Shown here piece by piece: positions 46,489 through 60,870 of a stretch of DNA of 64,000 bases. A program made the translations under genes and the position numbers. The notes under the pieces were generated by a model. That model saw only the letters and a list, made by a program, of their open reading frames with translations, made no database searches and was not told the origin of the DNA. Position 1 is the first letter of the stretch; every line of letters starts with the position of its first letter. The stretch comes from Leucobacter triazinivorans (lineage in GTDB: Bacteria > Actinomycetota > Actinomycetes > Actinomycetales > Microbacteriaceae), in NCBI RefSeq assembly GCF_004208635.1, contig NZ_CP035806.1:1364001-1428000 (forward strand), in the 5' to 3' direction.

Positions 46489-47411
46489 GCTGCTCCCTCC
46501 GTCCGTGCACCCGACCGGGCGGGCAGTTTGCGGGGCGCGCAGAGGCGCGCGATCCGATCCTCCCATTCTGTCGGATCGGGCGCCGCCCCGCCCGCGCGTT
46601 CTCCCCGCGCGAAGTGGGCGAGAAACTCCCGGTTGCCGCTGCCTCCGGTGATGGGCGACGCGGCGAGTCCGTGCGCGGCGAACCCGTGCTCGCGCGCGGA
46701 GCGCAGCACGATGCGGATCGCCTCGGCCCACTGGGCGGGATCGGTCACCACTCCGTCGCGCACACGGCCCACCTCGAACTGCGGTTTGACGAGCAGCACG
46801 AGCTCGGCGTCGGGCGCCGCGGTGCGCGCGATGGCCGGCAGCACAAGCGAGAGCGAGATGAACGAGAGATCCGCGACGACCAGGTCGGGCCGCTCGACGA
46901 TTCCGGTCTCGGATGCGAGGCCCTCGGGAGTCAGATCCCGCGCATTGCACCCCTCGACGAGGCGCACGCGCGGGTCGTCGCGCAGCTCGACGGCGAACTG
47001 GTCGCGACCCACATCGATCGCCAGCACGGCGGACGCGCCGCGCTCGAGCAGCACCTGGGTGAAGCCGCCCGTCGACGCACCGACGTCGAGGGCGATCCTG
47101 CCGGCCGGGTCGACCCCGAAGCGGTCGAGACCCTCGAGCAACTTCGCGGCGGCGCGGCTGACGTAGTGATCGGCCGCGGTGACCTCGATGCGGGATCCCG
47201 GCTCCACGCGCATCCCGGCCTTCGCCGCGGGAGCGCCGTCGAGCCGCACCCCGCCGCTCGCGATGAGCTCGGCGGCGCGGCTGCGGGATCGGGCCAGGCC
47301 GAGCTGCGGGAGAACGCGGTCGAGGCGTTCGGCCGCTCCCGTCCAGACGGATGCGCGGAGCCCGTCCGCCTGCGCGGATTCCGCGGAGCCGCTGCGCGCG
47401 TCAGACGCCAC
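46485..47411 (-). CDS. tlyA: rRNA 2'-O-ribose methyltransferase TlyA
   Basis: 308 residues from GTG 47411, after GGAG; the longer upstream frame is low-complexity. An S4 domain (RLDRVLPQLGLARSRSRAAELI) precedes an FtsJ-like methyltransferase domain with DVGASTGGFTQVLLERGA and VADLSFISLSLVLPA. In mycobacteria TlyA methylates 16S and 23S rRNA cytidines and gives capreomycin sensitivity. Confidence 0.93.
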   Translation of the reverse strand: MASDARSGSAESAQADGLRASVWTGAAERLDRVLPQLGLARSRSRAAELIASGGVRLDGAPAAKAGMRVEPGSRIEVTAADHYVSRAAAKLLEGLDRFGVDPAGRIALDVGASTGGFTQVLLERGASAVLAIDVGRDQFAVELRDDPRVRLVEGCNARDLTPEGLASETGIVERPDLVVADLSFISLSLVLPAIARTAAPDAELVLLVKPQFEVGRVRDGVVTDPAQWAEAIRIVLRSAREHGFAAHGLAASPITGGSGNREFLAHFARGERAGGAAPDPTEWEDRIARLCAPRKLPARSGARTEGAA

Positions 47412-47727
47412 CGTGGTCGCTCCGCTGCAGCTCTGCCAAGAGCTCGTCGTGCACCTGCTCGAAGCCGGCCGCGCGCTGCGGCAGGGGCTGCGCCTCGATG
47501 AGCCCGATCCGGTCGAGCAGGCCGTCCTCGTCGCCGCGCGCGTGAGACGTGGCGGTGGTCTCGGACCCTCCGCTCGGAACCGGCACGACCGCCTCCGGGG
47601 CGGTCGCCGCCGGTGCTGCAGCCGGCTGAGCAGCCGACTCAGCAGCCGGCTCAACAGCCGGCTCAGCCGCCAACTCAGCAGCCGGCTGAGCAGCCGGCTC
47701 AGCCGCGCGATCCTCGATTCCGCTCAT
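47401..47727 (-). CDS. Small conserved protein between HAD gene and tlyA
   Basis: 108 residues. The first 50 are Ala/Pro/Glu repeats (EPAAQPAAELAAEP) from a GCCGGCTGAGCAGCC-type DNA repeat. The last 35 (LLDRIGLIEAQPLPQRAAGF) are the conserved part recalled from proteins at this locus in other actinobacteria. Ends inside the tlyA start. Function unknown. Confidence 0.75.
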   Translation of the reverse strand: MSGIEDRAAEPAAQPAAELAAEPAVEPAAESAAQPAAAPAATAPEAVVPVPSGGSETTATSHARGDEDGLLDRIGLIEAQPLPQRAAGFEQVHDELLAELQRSDHGGV

Positions 47728-47764
47728 GGGACCAGCCTATCCGGCGCCCCCGACACCGGGCGGC

Positions 47765-48808
47765 TCAGAAGCGCCAGTGATCCTCGTACAGGATCTCGGG
47801 CACCCGCAGCCCATAGATCGCCAGCCCCGAGGCCCAGATCGCCGCGCACCCGGCGCGCAGCAGGTCGAGCGGCGAGTCCCCCTCCGCGACCACCCGGGCG
47901 ATGTGCCCGTCCATGCGCACCCGTGCGGTCCCGACCCGCATCGTCCCGTCCTTCAGCTGCTCCGTCACGGGATACGGTTCGTGCAGTTCCGCGAGCGACG
48001 CGACGATGTAGTCCGGGCGCATGTCCTGCGACGCGGCGACGAGCTGCTTGGGCCGATCGACGCCCGTGAGCACGTGCAGCGACGGGATCGCCGCGGCCCG
48101 AGCGCCCTTGATGTCGGTGTCGAGCCGATCGCCGATCATGAGCGCGTTTCTCGTGCCGAAGCGCTCGAACGCGGCGTCGAAGATGGGCGTCTCCGGTTTG
48201 CCGGCGAAGACGGGCAGTCGCTGCACCGCGGTGTGGACCGCGGAGACGAGCGTCCCGTTGCCCGGGGCGAGCCCCCGTTCGACGGGAATCGTCCAGTCGG
48301 TGTTCGTGGCGATCCAGGGCAGCGGATCGCGCCCCGGCTGCTCGGCGAGCGCGAACGCCGCCTCGGCGAGGTGCTCCCAGCCCACGTGCGGAGCGAAGCC
48401 CTGCACCACCGCGGCGGGATCGTCGGAGGCGCTGCGCGTCACCGCGAAGCCTGCCTTGCCGAGTTCGTCGACCAGCCCGTCGCCGCCCACCACGAGCACG
48501 CGGGATCCCGCCGGTACCGTGCGCGCGAGCAGCGCGACCGCCGCCTGCGGGGAGGTCACGACGTCGCTCGGGCGCGCCCGCAGACCGAGCTCCCGCAGAT
48601 GCTCCGCGACGGCCGTGTCGGTGCGCGAGGCGTTGTTGGTGACGTAGGCGAGCTGCGCCGACTCGCTCGCGCGGTTCAGCTGCTCGATCGCGCCCGGGAT
48701 CGCCCCCGGCCCGCGATAGACGACGCCGTCGAGATCCGCGAGCAGCAGCTCGCGCCCTGAGACGGGGGCGGGACCGAGTTCCGAGGCTCTCCTGCCGAAC
48801 AGGCCCAT
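47765..48808 (-). CDS. HAD-superfamily IIA phosphatase (NagD-like)
   Basis: 347 residues. Nucleophile motif LLADLDGVVYRGP (about 22-34), TNNASRT, GKPETPIFDAAFERFG and MIGDRLDTDIKGARAA. A C-terminal extension of about 80 residues is usual in the actinobacterial form. Probable p-nitrophenyl-/glycerol-phosphate-type phosphatase; substrate unknown. Start overlaps the upstream TAA (TAATG). Confidence 0.9.
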   Translation of the reverse strand: MGLFGRRASELGPAPVSGRELLLADLDGVVYRGPGAIPGAIEQLNRASESAQLAYVTNNASRTDTAVAEHLRELGLRARPSDVVTSPQAAVALLARTVPAGSRVLVVGGDGLVDELGKAGFAVTRSASDDPAAVVQGFAPHVGWEHLAEAAFALAEQPGRDPLPWIATNTDWTIPVERGLAPGNGTLVSAVHTAVQRLPVFAGKPETPIFDAAFERFGTRNALMIGDRLDTDIKGARAAAIPSLHVLTGVDRPKQLVAASQDMRPDYIVASLAELHEPYPVTEQLKDGTMRVGTARVRMDGHIARVVAEGDSPLDLLRAGCAAIWASGLAIYGLRVPEILYEDHWRF

Positions 48809-50421
48809 TAGGCGCCCGCTCCGGTGCCGCGATTCTCGGGATCGTCGACGATACCTGCTTCCGCCAGCAGCTCGTCGACCTCCGCCGCGATCTCGTCCTC
48901 GATGCCGGGCGCCTCGACCGTCCGGTCCGATCCGACCGCTGACGCCGTCTGATCGCCTGCTCCTGCGAGGGTATCCTGCTCGGAGTGCTCCGGCTCTGCG
49001 CTCTCCTGCTCGTCGGAGAGCTCCGCACCAGAGGACGCGTCGTCGGCCGGGTCCTCGTGGGCGGGCTCCTCGTGCGATTCGTGGATCTCGAAGACCTCGA
49101 GCTCGTCGAGCGCACCGAGATGCGCCTGCAGCGCAGACGCCGCGCGGTCGGCGTGCTGCAGCCACGTCCGAGCCTCGGCATCCCGGCCGAGATCCTCGAG
49201 CACTGTGGCGTACGCCGCGAAGAGATCCGGGCTCCAGGAGAACGCCTTCCGAGGGTTCAGTTCCGGGATCTCGAGCTCGTAGAGCGCCTGCTGCGTCTGC
49301 CCGAGGTCGAGACGAGCGCCCGACATCGCGATGGCGAGGTGCACCCGCTGCTCCGCATCCAGCCGGCTCGTGTCGACGCCGAGACCGGTCTCGATCGCCT
49401 TCTCCGGGCGGCCGAGGCCGCGCTCGCAATCCACCATGAGGGCGACGTGCCCGTCCTGTCCGCTCAAGCGGCGGTAGGTGCGCAGTTCGCGCAGCGCGAG
49501 TGCGAAGTCGCCCGAACGATACGCCGTGATCGCCAGGGTCTCGCGCGTCACGGGAATGCGGCCGGCCCGCCGGCTGGCGGAGAGGGCGTGCTGGTGCGCG
49601 AGGTTCACGTCGTCGTCGATCAGCAGCGCGACCATCGCCAGGTGCCGCGCTACGCGATCCTGGATGTCAGCCTGCAGCGTTTTCAGCTCGTTGCGCGCAG
49701 CGGGGTGGAGGTCCTTCGCCTGCACGTCGTCGGGAATCACCGGATCCTGATGATCCGCGCGAACGGGACGCAGCTCGTGCTGCAGGCGCTCGGCCTCCGT
49801 GTACTGACGCTCGCGTCCGCCGCGATCGCTGCGCCCTCCGCCGCGCGTACCGCCCCGACCGTACGATTGCCGGTCGTCGCGGCGAGGGCGGTCGAACCCG
49901 CGCTCGCCCCCATGGCGCTCGCCTTCGCGGCGCGGGCGACGGTCATCGCGGTCACCGGCATCGCGGCGCGGGCGGCGATCGTCCCGGCTCCCGTAGTCGC
50001 GACGCGAGGCGCGGTCATCGCCCGCGCGGCGGGGACGACTATTATCCCGGTCCCCGTACTCACGACGCGGGCCTCGCTCGTCGCGGTCGCCGTACTCGCG
50101 ACGCGGACGGCGATCATCGCCCTCGCGACGCGGACGGCGATCATCGCGGTCGCCGTACTCACGGCGCGGCTTCCGCTCGTCGCGGTCGCCGTACTCACGG
50201 CGCGGCTTCCGCTCGTCGCGCCCACCCGTGCCGCGGTAGCCACCCTCGGCTCCTCGCCGGTTGTGATCGCCCTGCTGGCGGGGCCGGCCCGTTGCGCCGT
50301 CCCGGCGCTCGTCGCGCCCCCGGTCGCCCTGCGGCCGTGATGATCCGGAGCGACGCGAACCGTCGTGCTTCTTCCGAGGACCGCGATCCGCGGATTCGTC
50401 CCGCTGGGGTCGATCGTTCAT
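48808..50421 (-). CDS. Tetratricopeptide protein with Arg/Asp-rich N-terminus
   Basis: 537 residues. Residues 1-210 are charged repeats (RDERKPRREYGDRDERKPR) with GDRD units, probably disordered and RNA-binding in character. Residues 235-430 are TPR-like helices (RNELKTLQADIQDRVARHLAMVALLID...FALALRELRTYRRLSG). An acidic tail follows. Homologues head this operon in many actinobacteria; no function is known. It lies just downstream of the rRNA terminator. Confidence 0.8.
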   Translation of the reverse strand: MNDRPQRDESADRGPRKKHDGSRRSGSSRPQGDRGRDERRDGATGRPRQQGDHNRRGAEGGYRGTGGRDERKPRREYGDRDERKPRREYGDRDDRRPRREGDDRRPRREYGDRDERGPRREYGDRDNSRPRRAGDDRASRRDYGSRDDRRPRRDAGDRDDRRPRREGERHGGERGFDRPRRDDRQSYGRGGTRGGGRSDRGGRERQYTEAERLQHELRPVRADHQDPVIPDDVQAKDLHPAARNELKTLQADIQDRVARHLAMVALLIDDDVNLAHQHALSASRRAGRIPVTRETLAITAYRSGDFALALRELRTYRRLSGQDGHVALMVDCERGLGRPEKAIETGLGVDTSRLDAEQRVHLAIAMSGARLDLGQTQQALYELEIPELNPRKAFSWSPDLFAAYATVLEDLGRDAEARTWLQHADRAASALQAHLGALDELEVFEIHESHEEPAHEDPADDASSGAELSDEQESAEPEHSEQDTLAGAGDQTASAVGSDRTVEAPGIEDEIAAEVDELLAEAGIVDDPENRGTGAGA

Positions 50422-50470
50422 GGGTCCTCCCGGAGTACGCTATTGAGCTATTCGAGTCTACAAACGAGAA

Positions 50471-50519
50471 GAGGGCCGTACGGTGAGCGCCAGCTCTGGC
50501 GTTCACTGTACGGCCCTCT
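50471..50519 (-). terminator. rRNA operon terminator
   Basis: Near-perfect 23-bp stem, arms GAGGGCCGTAC...GTACGGCCCTC with small internal mismatches, starting 7 bp past the 5S end and followed leftward by TTCTCGTTTG. Confidence 0.9.
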
Positions 50520-50525
50520 GAAAGG

Positions 50526-50646
50526 GTGTCCGGCGGTGTCCTACTCTCCCACGAGGTCCCCCTCGCAGTACCATTGGCGCTGTCAGTCTTAGCTTCCGGG
50601 TTCGGAATGTGTCCGGGCGTTTCCCTGACGCTATGGCCGCCGTAAC
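50526..50646 (-). rRNA. rrf: 5S rRNA
   Basis: About 120 nt. Reads leftward from GTTACGGCGGCCATAGCG, through CGAACCCGGAAGCTAAG, to GCCGGACAC. Ends approximate to a few bases. Confidence 0.95.
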
Positions 50647-50814
50647 TCTATCAACATGTGGCACACCGTCCCCTGGGGGTGTTGCGTGTTCAGGGGGTGG
50701 GTGTGGGCCGTCTGTTGGGAACCACAAAGTGGACGCGATACATCGTTACGATTTGCTTTGGTGCTTATTTCTCACGCACACACGCGACCGGGGTCGTGGT
50801 GTGGTGGGATGTAA

Positions 50815-55916
<5,102 letters not shown>

Positions 55917-56190
55917 AACAAAAGCGAACACAACCCGGGAAAAACGGGCCATGACGCGAGTTTGACCTGACAACAAAAACCAACCAGACAACCCCAAAAA
56001 AGGAGCCGCGCTGACGATTCTTCGTTATCCAAAAAGGAATCACCAACACCAACCAGAAAACCAGTCGATGCCGGGGATTAAATAAATTGGCATATGACAA
56101 TCAAGTGCACACTATTGAGTTCTCAAAGACCAGACACCACCCGTCACCCCCACCAACCGGCAAGAAAGCTCCGAACAGCAACCTGTCTAG
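55917..56190 (-). promoter_or_regulatory. rRNA operon leader
   Basis: AT-richer region upstream of 16S. Contains leftward CTTTGAGAACTCAATAGTG (near 56112-56130), resembling the box in the 16S-23S spacer, probably for antitermination or processing. The promoter should be near 56190-56230; no clear -35/-10 pair was identified. Confidence 0.6.
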
Positions 56191-56989
56191 CTTAGCACAT
56201 GTTCTGTGCTCGCTGCGCATTCAAAAGAACCGGACCGCTTCTGCTGCCCGGCTTCGTTGCGCTGACAAGGGAATACATTACGCGGAACCAGGGGGTGCCG
56301 CAATACGGGGCGGGATCCCGGGCGTGTCTCCGCATGATTCCGCCGATTCACCCTCCGGACACCCGTCGGCCATCCGGCCTCCGACCGCGGCGAAACGGCC
56401 CGGAATCGGGGGCTCTGGTTCGAAAACGTGGAATCCCGGGCGCGCCGTGCGCGCCCCAGAGGACCGGCGGATGCCCCCGCTCGCCGGCGTCCGACGATCT
56501 CCGCCGGCCGGGCCGTTGACCAGGCCGCCGCACGCTCACGCCGCGCCGTGCTCAGTGACAATGCGACGGAGATCCCGATTTCGGTCGCTAGCTCCTCCAG
56601 AGAGCGGCAGAAATCGGGATCTCGGTCTCGACGCGATGTGCTGTGATCCTCACGTGCCCGGTGCCCCCACTGCAGACCAGCCCGTCCCGCACCCTTGACG
56701 ACCGGTAGCCCGCCGGCGCACCACGCCGCCACCCCGCCACCCCTCCACGCCGCCACCCCTCCACTCTGCCGGCCCACCACGCCGCCAGCCCTCCACCCGG
56801 CATCCCTCCACCCGGCATCCCTCCACCCGGCATCCCTCCAGCGCGCCACCCCGCCATCCATCACCCCGCTCTCCACCCCGGCAGCGCGCCCACGCCCCGA
56901 ATAGCAGCGCCGCCCCGGCTCCTCCTGTGCGGGAGGAACCGGGGCGGCGAAGCGACTCGAAACGCCGGGTCGAGCCGAACGGAGGACGA
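56191..56989. other. Intergenic region, no convincing gene
   Basis: 800 bp between the rRNA promoter area and the NCS1 permease stop. Frames here have poor codon patterns and are rich in Arg/Pro. The part 56700-56870 is CTCCACC/CGCCACC-type low-complexity sequence, with a CCCGGCATCCCTCCA unit repeated three times near 56800-56840. One inverted repeat is listed separately. Confidence 0.6.
56569..56623. repeat. Inverted repeat with 14-bp perfect arms
   Basis: GAGATCCCGATTTC (56569-56582) and its complement (56610-56623); the stem can extend inward by GGTCGCT/AGAGCGGC-like pairing. Isolated in gene-free DNA, so either a terminator or a remnant of a small mobile element. Confidence 0.7.
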
Positions 56990-58414
56990 TCAGCCGCCCA
57001 CGCGCAGCGCCGAGGTAGTGTCGGCACCATCGAGGAGGTGGCCCACCGGCTGGGCGTCGCGCGGATCGCGCAAGCCGAGCGCCCCGTTGCGACCGAGCAG
57101 CAGCATCAGCCCGAGGTAGAGCAGGAAGCTCACCGCGAATGCGGGGATGTTGGCGCCCACCGGGCTCGGCAGGACGTACGCGAGGACGTATGAGAGGACG
57201 GCGCCGAGGATCCACACGAAGACCGCTACCCAGTTGAAGCCGCCCGCGTACCAGTACCGGCTCTCGGACCGCTCGTGCAGGATCTGCCTGGAGTAGCCGC
57301 GACGCTTCAGGAGGTAGTAGTCGGCGATCATGATCGCGAACACCGGCACGAAGAACGCGCTGATCACGAAGAGGAAGTCGGTGAACTGGTTCAGCAGCCC
57401 GAGGAAGGTGGAGCCGATCACCGAGATCACGCCGAGCACGAGGGCAGTCGGCAAGAACCTGAGGTGCCACCTCGACTGGGCATTGACCACGGAGGTGACC
57501 ATGCCGAAGACGACCATCGTGTTCGTCGCCATCACCGACAGGAAGATCGCGATGCCCAGCGGCCAGCCGAACTCGGCGACGATGACCGACGGGTCGAACG
57601 GTACGGCCTCGTGCCCCCGCAGCAGCACGACGCTGAAGGCGACGAGGCCGAGGAACATCGAGATGCAGGTCGACAGCGTGTACCCGATGCCGGCGCCGAC
57701 GATGCCGGCAGTGCTGCTCTTCGCGTGCCGGTTCATGTCGGCCGAGAGCACCGTCCAGGAGATAGCGGTGGCGATCACCATGTCGAGCGTGATGAACGGG
57801 GTGCCGCCCAGCGTCGGGTCCACCGGGATCGCCGCAAAGTCCGCCGGGCTGAACGCCCCGAACGCCGCAGCGAAGACGAAGCCCATGACGACGAGGATCA
57901 CGAGCGCGAGCCACGGCTCGACCCGGGAGATGCCGGTGTGACCGAAGATTGCGAGCACCACCACGATCGCCTGGCAGAGCGCGGAGAAGAGCATCGGATT
58001 CGAGAAGCCCGTGGCCTGCGCGACCAGGTAGTTGATCGTCACTCCGGCGAGCATCGCCTGCACCCAGCTCCACCCCATGAGGATGATGAGGTTCGCGGCC
58101 GCTGGGATCAGGCTGCCCCGGATGCCGAAGGATCCGCGTGTCAGCGCCATCGTCGGCAGACCCGTGCGAGTGCCCATGTTGCCGACCAGGACGAGCACGA
58201 TGACACCGACGACGGTGCCGAGCACGATCATCACGGTGGCGGTGCCGAAGGAGACTCCGGGCGTGAAGAGCGTACCGGTCAGGAGCGTCGTGACGACGAG
58301 GTTGGCGGCCAACCAGATCATGCCGATGCGCAGCAGCGACTGGGTGCCGCGGACCGGACCGGCGGAGTCGTCGTGACCGTCGAGGTTGACGGCCATGGTT
58401 TCGGGACTGCTCAT
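56990..58414 (-). CDS. NCS1-family permease (purine/cytosine/related)
   Basis: 474 residues, 12 membrane helices. GLPTMALTRGSFGIRGSLIPA, a version of the NCS1 helix 3 region, and NTMVVFGMVTSVVNAQSRW, ADYYLLKRRGYSRQIL support the family. It imports a nitrogen compound by cation symport. Coupled to the NTF2-like gene (ATGA) and downstream of a ureohydrolase gene, so guanidine-type or related nitrogen compounds are candidate substrates (inference). Confidence 0.88.
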   Translation of the reverse strand: MSSPETMAVNLDGHDDSAGPVRGTQSLLRIGMIWLAANLVVTTLLTGTLFTPGVSFGTATVMIVLGTVVGVIVLVLVGNMGTRTGLPTMALTRGSFGIRGSLIPAAANLIILMGWSWVQAMLAGVTINYLVAQATGFSNPMLFSALCQAIVVVLAIFGHTGISRVEPWLALVILVVMGFVFAAAFGAFSPADFAAIPVDPTLGGTPFITLDMVIATAISWTVLSADMNRHAKSSTAGIVGAGIGYTLSTCISMFLGLVAFSVVLLRGHEAVPFDPSVIVAEFGWPLGIAIFLSVMATNTMVVFGMVTSVVNAQSRWHLRFLPTALVLGVISVIGSTFLGLLNQFTDFLFVISAFFVPVFAIMIADYYLLKRRGYSRQILHERSESRYWYAGGFNWVAVFVWILGAVLSYVLAYVLPSPVGANIPAFAVSFLLYLGLMLLLGRNGALGLRDPRDAQPVGHLLDGADTTSALRVGG

Positions 58415-58920
58415 GATGCATCCTCCGATTCAGCGGGCGCGGGCGCGGCGGCAGCGGGCGCGGCGGCAGCGGGCGCGGCGGCAGCAGGCGCGGCGGCAGC
58501 AGGCGCGGCGGCAGCAGGCGCAACAGGATCCGGGACCGGCGAGAGGTGCTCGTGGATCGCGACGAGGCGGCCCGACTCGTCGACGCTGAACACGATGCTC
58601 TCGCGCTCGACGTAGGAGTCCGGCCCCGCCGCGGAGTCGATGCTCGTGGCGACGGTGTGGCTGAACACCGCGCCACCCGGGAAGACCTGGACCAGACGAT
58701 CGCTCGATTCGCAGGACGTCACCCGCCAGCCGGCTCCGAGCCAGTCGGCCCAGAGGGCCTCGTAGTCGGCGCGGGAGTTCAGGCGTGCTGCTTCGGGGTG
58801 GAACACGAACGCGGCGTCGTCGGAGAAGCCCGCGAAGTAGGCCTCCGTGTCGGTCGCCGCGAAGGCTTGGATGATGGCGTCGGCCGCGGCGAGAACCGCG
58901 CCCTCGTTCGGGGTGTGCAT
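58411..58920 (-). CDS. NTF2/SnoaL-like protein with alanine-proline repeat tail
   Basis: 169 residues; AAGGAAG precedes the ATG. Residues 8-130 have the cone-shaped NTF2 layout (ADAIIQAFAATDTEAYFAGFSDDAAFVFHPEA; VFSHTVATSIDSAAGPDSYVERESIVFS). The tail is five AAAAP-like repeats. Similar proteins occur beside ureohydrolase and permease genes; role unknown. Confidence 0.8.
   Translation of the reverse strand: MHTPNEGAVLAAADAIIQAFAATDTEAYFAGFSDDAAFVFHPEAARLNSRADYEALWADWLGAGWRVTSCESSDRLVQVFPGGAVFSHTVATSIDSAAGPDSYVERESIVFSVDESGRLVAIHEHLSPVPDPVAPAAAAPAAAAPAAAAPAAAAPAAAAPAPAESEDAS
58437..58521. repeat. 15-bp tandem repeat (GCGGCAGCGGGCGCG type)
   Basis: Five to six units encode the AAAAP tail of the NTF2-like protein; unit number is likely to vary between strains. 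Confidence 0.85.
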
Positions 58921-59047
58921 AAGAACACTTCCTTGGATTCGTGGGGCGGGTGTTCGAAGGCGGGCCGGATCGAGCCGCGACGGGTGTCGAACCCGCTGCG
59001 CTCTACTCGACCGGCGGCCGCTCGGCCGCCGGTCGAGCGGCCCTGAC

Positions 59048-59995
59048 TCAGTCCCGCGCGGCCATCGCGGTGATCAGCTCGTACACGACGTGGCTCGCGG
59101 CCACCGCGGTGATCTGCGCGTGATCGTAGGCCGGGGCGACCTCGACCACATCGGCGCCGACGATGTTGAGATCGGCGAGGCCGCGCAGGATTCGCAGCAG
59201 CTCGCGGCTCGTGAGCCCGCCCGCCTCCGGCGTACCCGTTCCCGGCGCGTGCGAGGGATCGAGCACATCGATGTCGATCGAGATGTAGAGCGGCTTGTCG
59301 CCGACGCGGGCGCGGATGCGATCGAGCGCGGCCGGCACGCCGTGCTCCTCCACGAACTCGGTCGTCACGATCTGGAAGCCGAGCATGGCGTCGTCCTCGA
59401 GATCCTGCTTGCCGTACAGCGGGCCGCGGATGCCGCCGTGCATCGACGCGGTCATGTCGATGAGCCCCTCTTCGGATGCCCGGCGGAACGGGGTGCCGTG
59501 CGTGGTGGGCGCGCCGAAGTAGGTATCCCACGTGTCGAGATGCGCGTCGAAGTGCAGCACCGCAACGGGGCCGTGCTTCTTGTTGATGGCACGCAGCAAC
59601 GGCAGCGCGATGGTGTGGTCGCCGCCGATCGTCACGATCTTGTCGACTTTCTCGCCCAGCTCGGTCGCCGCGTCCTCCACGGCCTTCACCGCTTCGTCGA
59701 GGCTGAAGGGGTTGGCCGAGACGTCGCCGGCGTCGACGACCTGCTTGAGCGCGAACGGCGATGCGTCCTGGGCCGGGTTGTAGGGGCGCAGCAGGCGCGA
59801 CGCCTCGCGCACGTGGGCGGGGCCGAAGCGGGCGCCGGGCCGGAAGCTCACCCCGCTGTCGAACGGGACACCGACGACCGCGATATCGGCCTCCGGGACG
59901 TCCTCGATCCTGGGCAGCTTGGCGAAGGTCGCGATCCCCGCGTACCGAGGCGTGAGGCTCGCATCGACCGGGCCCTGCGGAGTGTGAGAAGTCAC
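59048..59995 (-). CDS. Ureohydrolase: agmatinase, guanidinase or relative
   Basis: 315 residues from GTG 59995, after AAAGGA. The two-metal centre is complete: GGDHT (124-128), DAHLD (150-154) and DIDVLDP (241-247). THGTPFRRA at 165-173 forms part of the substrate pocket. Family members cleave guanidino groups to urea. Agmatinase is the default call, but guanidinobutyrase or a nickel guanidine hydrolase cannot be excluded, and the neighbouring NCS1 permease suggests an imported substrate. Longer frame to 60088 lacks an RBS. Confidence 0.87.
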   Translation of the reverse strand: MTSHTPQGPVDASLTPRYAGIATFAKLPRIEDVPEADIAVVGVPFDSGVSFRPGARFGPAHVREASRLLRPYNPAQDASPFALKQVVDAGDVSANPFSLDEAVKAVEDAATELGEKVDKIVTIGGDHTIALPLLRAINKKHGPVAVLHFDAHLDTWDTYFGAPTTHGTPFRRASEEGLIDMTASMHGGIRGPLYGKQDLEDDAMLGFQIVTTEFVEEHGVPAALDRIRARVGDKPLYISIDIDVLDPSHAPGTGTPEAGGLTSRELLRILRGLADLNIVGADVVEVAPAYDHAQITAVAASHVVYELITAMAARD

Positions 59996-60144
59996 GGTCC
60001 CATCCTTTCTAGGTTGCCTTATAGTAAACAAGTGAGCTCTAAGAGTGAACTCGCACACACTATAGGCTGGATCCCGCATCGCGGTCAACGCCGCCGCGGC
60101 GCGATCTGCGACTCCCGCGCCCCGCGCGGAGAAAGGCGGCGAAC
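59996..60144. promoter_or_regulatory. Divergent promoter region
   Basis: AT-rich island (60010-60065) between ureohydrolase and XRE-cupin genes. Leftward, TTCACT and TACTAT about 18 bp apart are a possible -35/-10 pair. Two similar GTGA(G/A)C-type strings (near 60031 and 60045) could be regulator half-sites. Confidence 0.4.
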
Positions 60145-60726
60145 GTGCGGCCCGTCCACCCCACCGCCGGCGGCGAACCGGTGCGGATCGGCGCTCAGCT
60201 GCGCTCGTCCCGCCTCGCCCAGGGCCTCACGCTCGAACAGCTCGCGGGGGCGACCGGTCTCACCAAAGGCTTTCTGAGCCGCATCGAGCGCGACGAGACC
60301 ATGCCAAGCGTGCCGACCCTCGTGCAGATCTGCCAGTCCCTGTCGCTCGCCATCGGCAGCCTCTTCGCCGAGCCCGACATCCAGCGAATCGCGCTGCCCG
60401 AGGCGCCCCGCATCAACATGGGCGGCACCGGCGCCGACGAGCGTCTCATCACGCCCCGCACGGAGGACCGCGTGCAGGTGCTGCGATCCTCGCTCGCCCC
60501 GCACGCGGACGGCGGCAGCGCGCTCTACACCGTGAACTGCAGCGTGGAGTCGCTGCACGTGATATCGGGCGAGCTCGAGCTGGTGTTCGCGGACCGCCGG
60601 ATGGCGCTCGGCGAGGGCGACACCGTCACCTTCCCCGGCCGCACGCCGCACACCTGGCACACCGGCGCCGCCGGCGCCGAGGCCGTGTGGGTGCTCGTCC
60701 CTGCGGCCTGGAGCGGATCCAACTGA
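60145..60726 (+). CDS. XRE-cupin transcriptional regulator
   Basis: 193 residues from GTG. HTH at 15-68 ([31 protein letters not shown]) and a cupin domain at 115-190 ([19 protein letters not shown]...[17 protein letters not shown]). The PuuR-like architecture often controls polyamine or amino acid catabolism, in keeping with the divergent ureohydrolase operon. Confidence 0.9.
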   Translation: MRPVHPTAGGEPVRIGAQLRSSRLAQGLTLEQLAGATGLTKGFLSRIERDETMPSVPTLVQICQSLSLAIGSLFAEPDIQRIALPEAPRINMGGTGADERLITPRTEDRVQVLRSSLAPHADGGSALYTVNCSVESLHVISGELELVFADRRMALGEGDTVTFPGRTPHTWHTGAAGAEAVWVLVPAAWSGSN

Positions 60727-60870
60727 CGCACTCGCGGGCGAGCCCGCACCGTCGCACTTGAGGGCGACCGCCCGTACCGTCGCACACGGCGGACGGCGCG
60801 CACCGTCGCGCGCGGCGGAGTCCCCGCGCACCCCGGGGGCGACGAGGCCAGGCACCCGCCGCCTCCGCGG

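Noticed and set aside
56200..56240. rRNA promoter -35/-10 pair
   Set aside because: TTGAAT and TAAGCT are present leftward but spaced about 24 bp, too far for a normal promoter.
56187..58676. Open frame of 829 codons on the - strand
   Set aside because: Mostly a wrong-frame shadow of the NCS1 permease and low-complexity DNA, no recognisable domain.
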